Shown here one piece after another: positions 14,752 through 22,900 of a DNA stretch of 26,981 nt (its first letter is position 1; each line of letters starts with the position of its first letter). The notes beneath the pieces were generated by a model. The model did no database searches, was not told the DNA's origin, and saw only the letters and a list, made by a program, of their open reading frames with translations. Source of the DNA: Clostridiales bacterium (GTDB lineage Bacteria > Bacillota > Clostridia > Saccharofermentanales > DTU023); NCBI GenBank assembly GCA_004556455.1, contig SFGY01000018.1, positions 1 to 26,981 on the forward strand, written 5' to 3'. The translations under genes were made by a program, and so were the position numbers.

Positions 14752-16051
14752 ATACACCGTCGAAAGGCCCTTTTGGTACGACGGTAAAATGGTAAATGAG
14801 GTTGGATTCTGTGAGGACTTTCTGCAGAAGCACCCTATGGTCCGGGTGGGCGGCAGTTTCTTTACTAAGGATGGCCGTATCACTGACGAAGAAAGTGTAC
14901 GCAAGGATATCTACGAAATGCTCCGTCCCTATCTCAACTGCGGCCTTGCCAAACGTGCATCGGGACTTCTTGAGATGGTGAAGCTGGAAGCCTATGTACC
15001 CAATCTTCCGGTACACGAAGATCGGCTCCATGTTGCCAACGGTACGCTGTTTCTGAACGGTGAGTTCACCGATCACAAGGAGTTCTGCCGCAACCGCCTG
15101 CCAATCAACTATGATGCCAATGCTCCGCAGCCTGTGACATGGCTGCATTTTTTGTCGGAGCTTCTGGAGGATGAGGACATCCTGACCCTGCAGGAGTATC
15201 TCGGCTACTGCCTCATCCCCACCAACCGCGGGCAGACCATGATGCTGCTCAAAGGCAACGGCGGCGAGGGCAAGAGCCGTATCGGTGTGGTGATGCAGAA
15301 GATGCTGGGTGACAACCTGAAGAACGGCAGCATTGCCAAGGTGGAGCGTAGTCCCTTTGCTCGGGCCGATCTGGAGCATCAGCTTCTGATGGTAGACGAT
15401 GACATGAAGATGGAGGCGCTGAAATCCACCCACTATCTCAAATCGCTGATCACCGCCGAGATGCCCATGGACTTGGAGCGAAAGGGCGAGCAGAGCTATC
15501 AGGGGCAGATGTATGTCCGGTTTCTGGCCTTTTCCAATGGCGATCTGGAATCCTTATACGACCATTCGGACGGCTTCTACCGGCGGCAGCTGATTCTGTC
15601 GGTGAAAAAGAAGCCCCTCGACCGTGAGGACGATCCTTTTCTTGCGGACAAGCTCTGTGCCGAAATCGAGGGGATCTTCCTCTGGTGTCTGGAAGGGCTT
15701 CGGCGGCTAATCGCCAACAACTACCGCTTCACTGAAAGCGCCCGCACAAAGGACAACCGTGTGGAGGCCAAACAGGAGGCGGACAATGTTCTCCTGTTCC
15801 TGCGCTCGGAGGGGTACATCCGATTGAAGGCCGACAGCACCATCACCTCCGTCGATCTCTACGCCATCTATACCATGTGGTGTGAGGACAACGCCTACAA
15901 ACCGCTGGCGGCGCGGACAGTGAGCATGACGCTGAAAAAGCACGCCGATGAGTTTGGCCTGGAGCACGACAACCACATCATGAGCCGCCTCGGCAAGCGG
16001 GTCAACGGCTTCTGGGGTATCGAGGCGCTGGTCACACCGCCAATTTTATGA
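14738..16051 (+). CDS. P4/D5-type phage or plasmid primase-helicase (SF3)
   Basis: This 437-residue protein has the D5_N-type region (~85-150: LHVANGTLFLNGEF…) followed by an SF3 helicase core. It has Walker A LLKGNGGEGKSRIG (~170-183), Walker B HQLLMVDDDM (~214-223) and sensor-like VRFLAFSNGD. A winged-helix-like C-terminus (DLYAIYTMWCEDNAYKPLAARTVS…) is typical of the P4 family. It should unwind the element origin for autonomous replication after excision. The ATG lies in the end of the primase gene. An oriV is not identified; the strong hairpin 16072-16120 just after the stop is one candidate. Confidence 0.92.
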   Translation: MNKHEYTVERPFWYDGKMVNEVGFCEDFLQKHPMVRVGGSFFTKDGRITDEESVRKDIYEMLRPYLNCGLAKRASGLLEMVKLEAYVPNLPVHEDRLHVANGTLFLNGEFTDHKEFCRNRLPINYDANAPQPVTWLHFLSELLEDEDILTLQEYLGYCLIPTNRGQTMMLLKGNGGEGKSRIGVVMQKMLGDNLKNGSIAKVERSPFARADLEHQLLMVDDDMKMEALKSTHYLKSLITAEMPMDLERKGEQSYQGQMYVRFLAFSNGDLESLYDHSDGFYRRQLILSVKKKPLDREDDPFLADKLCAEIEGIFLWCLEGLRRLIANNYRFTESARTKDNRVEAKQEADNVLLFLRSEGYIRLKADSTITSVDLYAIYTMWCEDNAYKPLAARTVSMTLKKHADEFGLEHDNHIMSRLGKRVNGFWGIEALVTPPIL

Positions 16052-16071
16052 AGCCAAACACGAAAAGCCCT

Positions 16072-16120
16072 ATCCCATCCATCCCAAGCATCCCAAATGG
16101 GATAGATGGGCGGATGGGAT
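16072..16120. repeat. Long imperfect hairpin after the helicase gene
   Basis: The left arm 16072-16094 and right arm 16099-16120 are built of ATCCC/GGGAT units and pair over most of ~22 bp around the loop AAAT. Some T's follow. It might be a terminator, an attenuator or a replication hairpin. An in-frame reading from the ATG at 16048 crosses it (PIPSIPSIPNGID), but that start lacks a ribosome site. Confidence 0.6.
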
Positions 16121-16158
16121 GGATTATTTTAAGTTCAATTACAAAAAGGGGGAATCCA

Positions 16159-16365
16159 ATGAAGAAACCGTATTACAAGGAACTGCCGCTGTTTCACATT
16201 TATGACAGCAACCTGACCGGAAGTCAGAAGCTGCTGATGACGCTGCTTCTGATTGATGACACCTACGACATTTATACTCTCGGTTGCCTTGCCAAGCTCC
16301 GAACTGAGGATGTGATCTTTAATCTGCAGGAGCTGAAAAAGCGAGGGTATTTTCAAGATAGATGA
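16159..16365 (+). CDS. Small element protein, unknown function
   Basis: The protein has 68 residues (MKKPYYKELPLFHIYDSNLT… LTGSQKLLMTLLLIDDTYDI). The start at 16159 has GGGGGA 7 nt before it; a start at 16048, overlapping the helicase stop (ATGA), is the alternative. The pattern of a helix-rich 'cluster of short helices ending in LKKRGYF' looks like a winged-helix DNA-binding fold, but I do not recognise the family. With one T fewer in the run 16350-16353, the frame would continue YFKIDENKKDFICKTK to a stop at 16397-16399, which looks more natural. The current C-terminus (YFQDR) may therefore result from a slip or sequencing error. Confidence 0.6.
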   Translation: MKKPYYKELPLFHIYDSNLTGSQKLLMTLLLIDDTYDIYTLGCLAKLRTEDVIFNLQELKKRGYFQDR

Positions 16366-16412
16366 AAACAAGAAAGATTTTATCTGCAAGACAAAATGAT
16401 TTCACGGAACCG

Positions 16413-16461
16413 CGCTTCTCGGAAGCGAGTACCGGCATTACTAAATAGTGTGCATCTGCAC
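16413..16461 (+). other. Second, weaker nick-like site with hairpins
   Basis: A hairpin CGCTTC-TCG-GAAGCG at 16413-16427 is followed 18 nt later by TAGTGTG at 16446-16452, the left part of the MOBV nick consensus, overlapping a small GTGCA-TC-TGCAC repeat. The right half of the consensus (TTA) is absent. It is nearer to the relaxase gene than the 9842 site but matches less well. Confidence 0.35.
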
Positions 16462-16571
16462 GGTTTTATGAAATGTACTACGATTCCGTAAAGTCAGATA
16501 TGCCCGTTTGTGGACAGGACATCACACCTCTAAATCTAAATAGATTTACTATCAATCGTATATTTCACCAT

Positions 16572-16613
16572 ACAGCGAAGTTGGTTTGCCAAAGAGTGCA
16601 TCGGCTTCGCTGT
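16572..16613. repeat. Inverted repeat ahead of the mobilization genes
   Basis: ACAGCGAAG at 16572-16580 and CTTCGCTGT at 16605-16613 are perfect 9-bp arms with a 24-nt loop, 30 nt before the small DUF6471-like gene. It is likely regulatory or a relaxase site. Together with 16413-16461 it is all I see in the gap 16366-16642. Confidence 0.5.
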
Positions 16614-16642
16614 TTCCATTACTAAAAGTCAGGAGGAGCGAA

Positions 16643-16861
16643 ATGAACATCAGAAACGAGATCAAAGCACAGATCGTCCGTGCCGGTTTTACCATGCAGG
16701 AACTGGTGGACAGGCTGTCCGATGAATACGATTGGAGCGACAGCGTTTCCAATCTTTCCGCTAAACTGCAGCGGGAAAGCATCCGATACAAAGAAGTCGT
16801 GGAACTGGCCGATGTGCTGGGCTATGACATCGTATGGCAGAAACGGAGGGATAACCGATGA
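16643..16861 (+). CDS. Small DUF6471-like DNA-binding protein upstream of the relaxase
   Basis: The protein has 72 residues (MNIRNEIKAQIVRAGFTMQE…). The pattern IKAQIVRAGFTMQELVDRLSDEY…SNLSAKLQRESIRYKEVVELADVLGYDIVW resembles a single XRE-like helix-turn-helix, as in the small DUF6471 proteins that often precede relaxase genes. The start is supported by AGGAGGAG at 16631-16638. Its stop overlaps the relaxase start by 4 nt (ATGA), so it is probably a relaxase accessory protein or repressor. The functional assignment is by context. Confidence 0.75.
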   Translation: MNIRNEIKAQIVRAGFTMQELVDRLSDEYDWSDSVSNLSAKLQRESIRYKEVVELADVLGYDIVWQKRRDNR

Positions 16862-17817
16862 AAGCACAATACGCCATTCTCCGTTTTGCCAAGTACAAAG
16901 GCCCGGAAATCGGGCATATCGAAGCCCATAATGAACGGGCAAAGGAGAAATACGCCAGCAACCCGGATGTAGACACTGCCCGCAGCCACCTGAACTTCCA
17001 TTTGGTGACGCCGGAGCGCAAGTACCGCGCCGAAGCTGAAAAGCAGATCGCTGCGGCAGGCTGCCGCACACGCTCCGACAGCGTGCGCGTGGTGGAGGCG
17101 CTGGTGACCGCCAGCCCGGAGTTTTTCAAGGGTAAGAAACGCAGCGAGGTCAAAGCATATTTCACCGAGGCCCTGGAATTTATCAAGCAAAACCAGAATC
17201 CCGATACGATCATATCCGCCGTGGTGCATATGGACGAGAAGACGCCCCATATGCACCTTTGCTTTGTTCCGCTGACGGAGGACAAGCGGCTCAGTGCCAA
17301 GGAGATCGTGGGCAACAAGAAAAAGCTGACGTGGTGGCAGGATAAATTCTGGAAGCACATGGTCAAGAAGTATCCCAATCTGGAGCGTGGCGAGAGCGCC
17401 AGCGAAACCGGACGCACCCACATCCCACCGAGGCTGTTCAAAGAGGCTGTACATCTGAACCGAATGAAAGATCAGATTATGGCAATTCTGAACGACAGCA
17501 ACCCGTTCAACAAAAAGGCTAAGGCCGAAGAACTGGAGGCGCTGCTGGACAAGTATGTCCCCGGCGTGGAGGTCATGCGGACGAAACTGAAAAAGTACGA
17601 CAAGACCTATAAGGAACTGATCGAAGAAAATGCAGAGCTGGAAAAGAAGCTTTCTTCCACATCCAAAGAAAGTGTGCGCAAGGAACTTGAAATCAGCCAG
17701 AAACTCAACGAACTGGACGAGCTTCGCCGTACCGTGGATGCCATCCCCGACGAGGTTATCCGTGCTTACACAGCGCAGAAATATGTGCATCACGGTCGAA
17801 TGAATCAGGAAATCTGA
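16858..17817 (+). CDS. MobV (Pre/Mob) family relaxase
   Basis: This 319-residue relaxase should nick the element's oriT and pilot the strand during mobilization. The N-terminal domain has ARSHLNFHLV (~41-50) and the metal-binding triad motif HMDEKTPHMHLCFVPL (His124, Asp126-Glu127, His131, His133), diagnostic of the Pre/Mob (MOBV) family. The C-terminal third is a coiled coil (TYKELIEENAELEKKLSSTS…KELEISQKLNELDELRR), typical for these proteins. The start overlaps the small upstream gene by 4 nt. With no secretion genes in the element, it must use another element's mating channel. A matching nick consensus lies at 9842-9854. Confidence 0.93.
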   Translation: MKAQYAILRFAKYKGPEIGHIEAHNERAKEKYASNPDVDTARSHLNFHLVTPERKYRAEAEKQIAAAGCRTRSDSVRVVEALVTASPEFFKGKKRSEVKAYFTEALEFIKQNQNPDTIISAVVHMDEKTPHMHLCFVPLTEDKRLSAKEIVGNKKKLTWWQDKFWKHMVKKYPNLERGESASETGRTHIPPRLFKEAVHLNRMKDQIMAILNDSNPFNKKAKAEELEALLDKYVPGVEVMRTKLKKYDKTYKELIEENAELEKKLSSTSKESVRKELEISQKLNELDELRRTVDAIPDEVIRAYTAQKYVHHGRMNQEI

Positions 17818-17848
17818 GGCAATAATAAACACAAAACGGAGGAATTCT

Positions 17849-18028
17849 ATGGCAATAAAAGTGAGCAAAAATGTTAGTATTGAGCAGCAGAAGAAAGTAC
17901 TTGTTGAGGAAGCTTGGTTGAAATATTATAACCAGGTTCTTTTTGAAAAGGGTTTCATTACCGAGCGGGAGAGAAATCTGATGATCAACATGATTGATGC
18001 CCGAACCACCAAGAGCCTGTCCAGATAA
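17849..18028 (+). CDS. 59-residue protein upstream of the recombinase, unknown function
   Basis: It starts with ATG at 17849 after ACGGAGGAAT and ends with TAA at 18026-18028. It begins MAIKVSKNVSIEQQKKVLVE and ends …DARTTKSLSR. The middle reads YYNQVLFEKGFITERERNLM, a short helical hairpin of the kind seen in SHOCT-like small proteins. It follows the relaxase by 31 nt and is closed by the terminator at 18044-18086. Position beside a large serine recombinase makes it a candidate recombination directionality factor (excision helper), but that is inference only. Confidence 0.7.
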   Translation: MAIKVSKNVSIEQQKKVLVEEAWLKYYNQVLFEKGFITERERNLMINMIDARTTKSLSR

Positions 18029-18043
18029 ATGTAAACTTTATTG

Positions 18044-18086
18044 CAAGAGGGCTGCGACTTCACGCAGTCCTCTTGATTTTCTTTTT
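18044..18086 (+). terminator. Intrinsic terminator of the mobilization operon
   Basis: CAAGAGGGCTGCG pairs with CGCAGTCCTCTTG around ACTTCA (one G-T pair), followed by ATTTTCTTTTT. It closes the operon that ends with the 59-residue protein. Its T-tract overlaps the -35 of the recombinase promoter. Confidence 0.85.
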
Positions 18087-18101
18087 GCTAATACGTATAA
18101 T
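18073..18101 (+). promoter_or_regulatory. Sigma-A-type promoter of the recombinase gene
   Basis: TTGATT (18073-18078), a 17-nt spacer and a perfect TATAAT (18096-18101), with the ribosome site AAGGAG at 18125-18130 and the start at 18138. The recombinase thus has its own promoter independent of the mobilization operon. Confidence 0.75.
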
Positions 18102-18137
18102 ATAGATGATGATTTTGCGAAATCAAGGAGAACGCTT

Positions 18138-19883
18138 ATGGATATACACGCAGTGCGGCAGCAGCTCCGCACAAAAAGCATCTATGATATTCCACTGCGG
18201 GTGACCTACTACGCCCGTGTGTCCTCGGAGTCGGACGAACAGCTGAACTCTCTGGAAAACCAGATCCGATACTATGAAGATCTGATCCGCAAAAATCGGG
18301 CATGGACCTTTGTGCCCGGCTACATCGACGAGGGCCTTTCCGGTATCTCCACAAAGAAGCGGGAAAACTTCAACCGCATGGTGGAGGAAGCCGCAGAGGA
18401 CCGCTTCGATCTTGTGATCACTAAGGAGATCTCCCGTTTTGCCAGAAACACATTGGACTCCATCCAGTACACCCGGCAGCTTTTGAGCTATGGTGTCGGC
18501 GTCTTTTTCCAGAACGACAATATCAATACGCTGGATGAAGACTCCGAGCTTCGCCTGTCGATCATGTCCTCCATCGCGCAGGACGAGCTTCGCAAGCTGT
18601 CCTCCCGTGTGAAGTTCGGGCATCAGCAGGCCATCAAGCAAAATGTGGTTCTGGGCAACAGTCGGATTTTTGGCTACCGAAAGGATCAGAAACGGCTGGT
18701 CATCGACGAGACCGAGGCCCCCATGGTCAGAGAGCTGTTTGAACTCTACGCCACCGACCAATACTCCATGAAGCAGATCGAGACGCTGTTCTGGGAAAAA
18801 GGCTATCGCAACCTCAACGGCAACAAAATTGCCCATTCCACCATGTCCAACATGATCTCTAACCCCAAGTACAAAGGTTACTATGTAGGCAACAAGGTCA
18901 AAGTGGTGGATATGTTCACCAAAAAGCAAAAATTCCTCCCGCCGGAGGAATGGGTGATGTTCAAAGATGAGACCGGCGAGATCGTCCCGGCTATCGTTTC
19001 CGAGGAACTCTGGGACAAGGCAAACGAAATTCTCAAACGCCGCAGTGAGGATGTGAAGAACCGCCAGGGCATCTGCAATCACGCCAATCTCCTGACCGGA
19101 AAGCTGTGGTGTACCCATTGCGGGCAGCCCTACTACCGCCGGGAATCCAAAGACAAAAGCGGAAACAAAAACAGCAAATGGCTCTGCTCCGGCAAGATCA
19201 AAAACGGCGCGGACTCCTGCGGATCCTTTGCCATTTACGAGGAGGAAATCAAGCCCGTGCTGTATGAGGTGTTCCGTGACACCAAAGCGGATGCCGACGC
19301 TATGGTAGCGGAGTATATACGGATGTACAACGAGCTGACCATCAACGGCGCCCTTCCGCAAAAAATTGAAGAGCAGCAGAAGATCATCGATCTGGCCAAT
19401 CGGAAGAAAAACAAGCTCCTGCAGCTCGCCGCAGATGACAGCATCACAAACGCCGACTTCAAGTCCATGACCGCCGCCTGCAACGAGGAAATCCGGGCGG
19501 CAGAAGAAGAAATCGCGGAACTGGAACAGGCCGCATTGGAGGGTGAAGAATTCCGCCGGAAGATCGACGAGATCAGGAAGGTGCTCGCCAACGCCCAGCG
19601 GGATGCGGCAAGCGGCGTGATCACAAAGGAATTTGTGGATAAGTATATCGACAAGATCTTTATCACGCCCACAGACGAGAATACGCTTCTGCTGCAAATC
19701 AAGATCTTCACCGGCGAAACCACCGAAAAGTACCTTCGCAAGTTCGAGCATCGTGTGGGTATCATCACCGGGGAACTGACCGAACAGCGGGAAAACCAAG
19801 TTGCTGCAAGGGGTTCAGAACCCTGCGTTCCTGCGGGTCACACGTTCAAGAAGATGATCGAGTCCTACGAGAAGAACCTGTAA
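18138..19883 (+). CDS. Large serine recombinase (integrase), C-terminus supplied by the host SASP gene
   Basis: This 581-residue site-specific recombinase integrates and excises the element. The resolvase domain starts RVTYYARVSSESDEQ with catalytic Ser29, then DEGLSGISTKKRENFNRM and TKEISRFARNT. The recombinase domain follows (FGYRKDQKRLVIDE… AHSTMSNMISNPKYKGYYVG), then a zinc ribbon (LWCTHCGQPYYRR…WLCSGK…DSC) and a coiled coil (~420-520). ATG 18138 is chosen for its ribosome site; an open frame extends upstream but crosses the terminator. Residues 571-581 (KKMIESYEKNL) lie within and beyond the attR core and match the natural end of the SASP, not a recombinase. In the circular form, the gene would instead continue with the 26-residue segment now at the SASP end (1642-1719) and stop at 1720-1722, giving about 599 residues. 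Confidence 0.95.
   Translation: MDIHAVRQQLRTKSIYDIPLRVTYYARVSSESDEQLNSLENQIRYYEDLIRKNRAWTFVPGYIDEGLSGISTKKRENFNRMVEEAAEDRFDLVITKEISRFARNTLDSIQYTRQLLSYGVGVFFQNDNINTLDEDSELRLSIMSSIAQDELRKLSSRVKFGHQQAIKQNVVLGNSRIFGYRKDQKRLVIDETEAPMVRELFELYATDQYSMKQIETLFWEKGYRNLNGNKIAHSTMSNMISNPKYKGYYVGNKVKVVDMFTKKQKFLPPEEWVMFKDETGEIVPAIVSEELWDKANEILKRRSEDVKNRQGICNHANLLTGKLWCTHCGQPYYRRESKDKSGNKNSKWLCSGKIKNGADSCGSFAIYEEEIKPVLYEVFRDTKADADAMVAEYIRMYNELTINGALPQKIEEQQKIIDLANRKKNKLLQLAADDSITNADFKSMTAACNEEIRAAEEEIAELEQAALEGEEFRRKIDEIRKVLANAQRDAASGVITKEFVDKYIDKIFITPTDENTLLLQIKIFTGETTEKYLRKFEHRVGIITGELTEQRENQVAARGSEPCVPAGHTFKKMIESYEKNL
19846..19857 (+). repeat. attR core, copy 2 of the 12-bp direct repeat
   Basis: TCAAGAAGATGA is identical to 1631-1642. 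It encodes Phe/Lys-Lys-Met in the recombinase frame, and the frame continues directly into the SASP tail. To its left is element DNA, to its right host DNA. Confidence 0.85.
19848..19883 (+). pseudogene. Detached 3' end of the split SASP gene
   Basis: AAG AAG ATG followed by codons for IESYEKNL and TAA is the normal C-terminus of a clostridial alpha/beta SASP. Joined to the 5' part at 1471-1641 it gives a 65-residue protein ending GGQMVKKMIESYEKNL, a normal SASP length. It is now read only as the end of the recombinase gene. Confidence 0.85.
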
Positions 19884-19895
19884 CCATATACGCAT

Positions 19896-19935
19896 AGCAA
19901 GAGGCGGCAGACAAAATCGTCTGCCGCCTCTTGCT
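19896..19935. terminator. Strong terminator after the recombinase/SASP tail
   Basis: A 16-17-bp perfect stem (GCAAGAGGCGGCAGAC with its complement) around AAAATC. It was the terminator of the intact SASP gene. It now ends recombinase transcription and, from the other side, may serve the surface-protein gene, whose stop is 10 nt away. Confidence 0.85.
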
Positions 19936-19944
19936 TTATCAGGA

Positions 19945-22900
19945 TTACTTGGCCCGGCGCTTTCTGCCGATGACCCATGCCCCGCCCATGAGGCTGGCCA
20001 GGGCCATGGTCCCATAGAGGACCAGACCGGCGTCGCCGGTGCGGGGGGTCTCGCCGGGCGTCACGGTGCCGGAGCCGGAACCGGAACCAGACTCAGAACC
20101 AGAGCCGGAACCAGACTCGGATCCGGAACCGGATTCAGAACCGGAACCGGTGGCGGGGATCACGGCGGTCTCCATCACATAGTGGCACACGGTGCACTCC
20201 TTGTGCTTGGCACCCTCGGTGGTGGCAGTGGCCGCAGTGTCGATGATCCAGTCGCCGGCGGTATGGTCCGCCATTTCGGCCTGATCGCCGCAGGAGCACT
20301 CCTTCCAGTGGCTGGCCGTGCCGAACTTCCAGTCGTCACTGTAGCTGTGGGTATGCTCACCCTCGGTGGCGGGAAAGGTGTAGCAGATGCTGACCTGCTC
20401 CGCGCTGCCGCTGATGACCCTGGCCTTGCAGCCGTTGATGAAGAAGTCGGTATCGCCGACGTCCAGAAGGCCGTCCAGCTGGAAGTTATAGCCTCTCTTG
20501 GCCTCCAGCGCGATCACCATGGTGTATTCCGTGCCGGGGGCGAACCTGTCGGACGGATCAAGAGCCGTGCCGTCCCCCGTCATCCACTGGGTGTTCGCCA
20601 CGGTGTAGCGGGTATTCGAAGCGATGGCATTCCAGGGCTCGAGGCCCTGCACGGGAGCGGCAACGGTGACGGCCGCCTTGTCGATCTTGGCCTGGCCGAC
20701 GAAGGTACCGCCGCCCATATCAGCGCCGCAGAGCTTGCCGGTGGCCGCGTCGATCACTCTGTCGCACTTGCCGTCGCCGTCCGTGTCCATGTGACCCAGG
20801 GGATCCACCGGGTTGGTCTTGTACGAAGCGCCGCAGGCGCAGGTGTGGAGGGTGTAGCCCCGATGGGTGCAGGTAGGCGGCACCAGGGAGTCCGTATAGT
20901 CGTGGATGTGGGTGCCCTTCTCCACCACCTTGACATAAACGAAGTCGCTTACGTGTGATCCTCCCAGTGTGGAGGAGTAGGCCGTGGCTCTCAGGCGCAC
21001 CGTGCCCACACACTTAGCCTCCAGGGTGACGGGCCCCGTCAGCGGCTTGCTGACGTTGCCGTTGGGGACGCTGATGCAGTCAGCGGAAAAGACGATTTCC
21101 GGAGAGGCATAGGTGTAGTCCAGAACCGTCCACAGCACGCGGTTATCTATGATGTTGGTGCTGGGCGTCAGCTCGGAGTCCACCGTGAAGGTGGTCCCCA
21201 CCTCCACCGTGATGACCCGGCTGACCACCGGGACGCTGCCGGGCTTGATGTGGATGCTCTTCACGGGAACCTTCGTCTCGTCATACACCGCGCGCAGGGT
21301 AAGATGGTGCGCGGGCATGACGAAGGTGCACGTGCCGATGTTGACATCGTCGTTTACGACCTCAACGTCCACGGAAGCGTCGGCCACTTCCCACTTTTTG
21401 AACACATGGCCCTTGTCGTTGACATAGGGCGCATCGGCATACAGCCGGGTGCCCGGCAGGGCGTTGGTGGTGACCTGGTCGGTGGCCTCGTAGGCCGCAT
21501 AGGCGCCGTCCGGCGCGTCCAGGGTGATGGTATAGGGAACGGTCTGCTCAGAATCGGAATCCCGTAGCTCCACATAGCCGCACTCGGCGCACTCCATGAG
21601 ATAGAAATACTTGTATACGCTGGGCCTTTTGGTGTAGAAGCCGTAGCCCAGATACTCCTTGAAGGCGAAGGTGTGCTTGGTTCCCGCAGGCAGCTTGGTG
21701 CGGTAGCACTGGGTGCCCAGGCACTCATGGTTGTGATATTCGCTGCCCTGCCGGTAGTATTTCTTTCCGGAGGGATTCTCGTACTGATCCCGGTACTCGA
21801 TGGCCACCAGCCTGGGCGTATCCAGGCACTCCAGTTCGGCGCTGTAGTTGTGCACCGTACGCAGCTCGGCCCGGGCGGAGGCGGCGGTGACGGTCTTGCC
21901 GTTTACCACCGTCGTGGCCACGCAGTAGTACTCATACTTATAGGCGCAGCCGTCAACGGGAACGCCGATGTCCAGCTTGTTGGTGGCAGCGCCCTTGGCA
22001 TAGTGCTCCCCGTCCACCAGCTTCCAGGGGGCGTATTCCACGCCGGTCTTTTTGTTCGTAAGCACCTCGTACCACTGGAAGCTCAGCTCCTCGCCCGCCA
22101 GGTTGACGGCGGTGGCAGAGAACTTGCCCCGATTGACATACGGGCTGTTGGGATCCGTCTCTTCGGCGTCGTCATACGACACCTTTTTGGTAATGGATCT
22201 GGGCTGGGCGGCGAAGAACACCGGGTTCTCCGGGCCATAGCCGCAGATTTCGCACCGGCCGGCAGCGGTCCGATTATGGGGCGCCTTGTCCACCGGATCG
22301 CCGCAGACGCGGCACTGGTGCCAGTGGTAGGTCTCGTCCACGTGCCAATCCTTGGCATTGAACTTGTGATGGGTGTGGGACCCCGCCTTGCCGCAGTCGC
22401 AGTCCGTGCAGTCGCCCTTGGTCAGGCAGCAGTCGGTGCACCGGTTGCAGGTGTCGCACTTGTCGGTCTCGCAGAAGCAGGTGCCGCACTCCTCGCAGAC
22501 GAAGCCCGCGCACTCCGCGCAGTGGGGCTCATCCTCGTGGATGGGGCAGCGATCCGCGCCGTTTTCAAAGCACTCGCCGCAGCTTTCGCAGTGCAGGCCC
22601 TCGATGGCCGCGCAGTCATCGCAGTAGCCGCAGACATCGTCGTCATCCAGGTGGTTGGGGCAGGACTGGCAGTGCTCATCGTTGTCGGCGCACGCGTTGC
22701 ACTTGTTGCACACCTCGCAGACGCCGCCCTCACCGGCGCAGTCGGAGCAGACCTGGCAGTCCTCGCACAGCTCGTCCTTGCTCTCGCCCACGAAGCAGCG
22801 CCCGCAATCCAGGCAGTGGGCCTCCTGCATGCAGTCATCGCACCAGCCGCACTCGTCGCACCAGTTGTCGGCGCTCATGTAGCAGCTGCCGCAGTTCTTG

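Larger units (their letters stand above)
1631..19857. mobile_element. Integrative mobilizable element with serine recombinase, MobV relaxase and type I RM/TIR cargo, inserted in a SASP gene
   Basis: The left boundary is where the SASP sequence breaks off (TCAAGAAGATGA, 1631-1642). The right boundary is the same 12 bases at 19846-19857, followed by the rest of the SASP gene. One repeat unit plus contents is 18,215 bp. Contents from left: terminator, hsdR, TIR gene, zinc-ribbon gene, hsdS, hsdM (all leftward); a structured non-coding region with a pMV158-like nick site; a leftward AAA, GIY-YIG, XRE and sigma operon; a rightward replication and mobilization set (CHC2 primase, P4-type helicase, MobV relaxase); then a small gene and the large serine recombinase. 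No coupling protein or mating-pair genes are present, so it should be mobilizable rather than self-transmissible. The GC content is visibly lower than in the host flanks, most of all in the TIR/zinc-ribbon/hsdS part. Confidence 0.9.

Noticed and set aside
18123..19799. 558-codon minus-strand frame opposite the recombinase
   Set aside because: Shadow of a well-identified recombinase; composition is that of an antisense translation.
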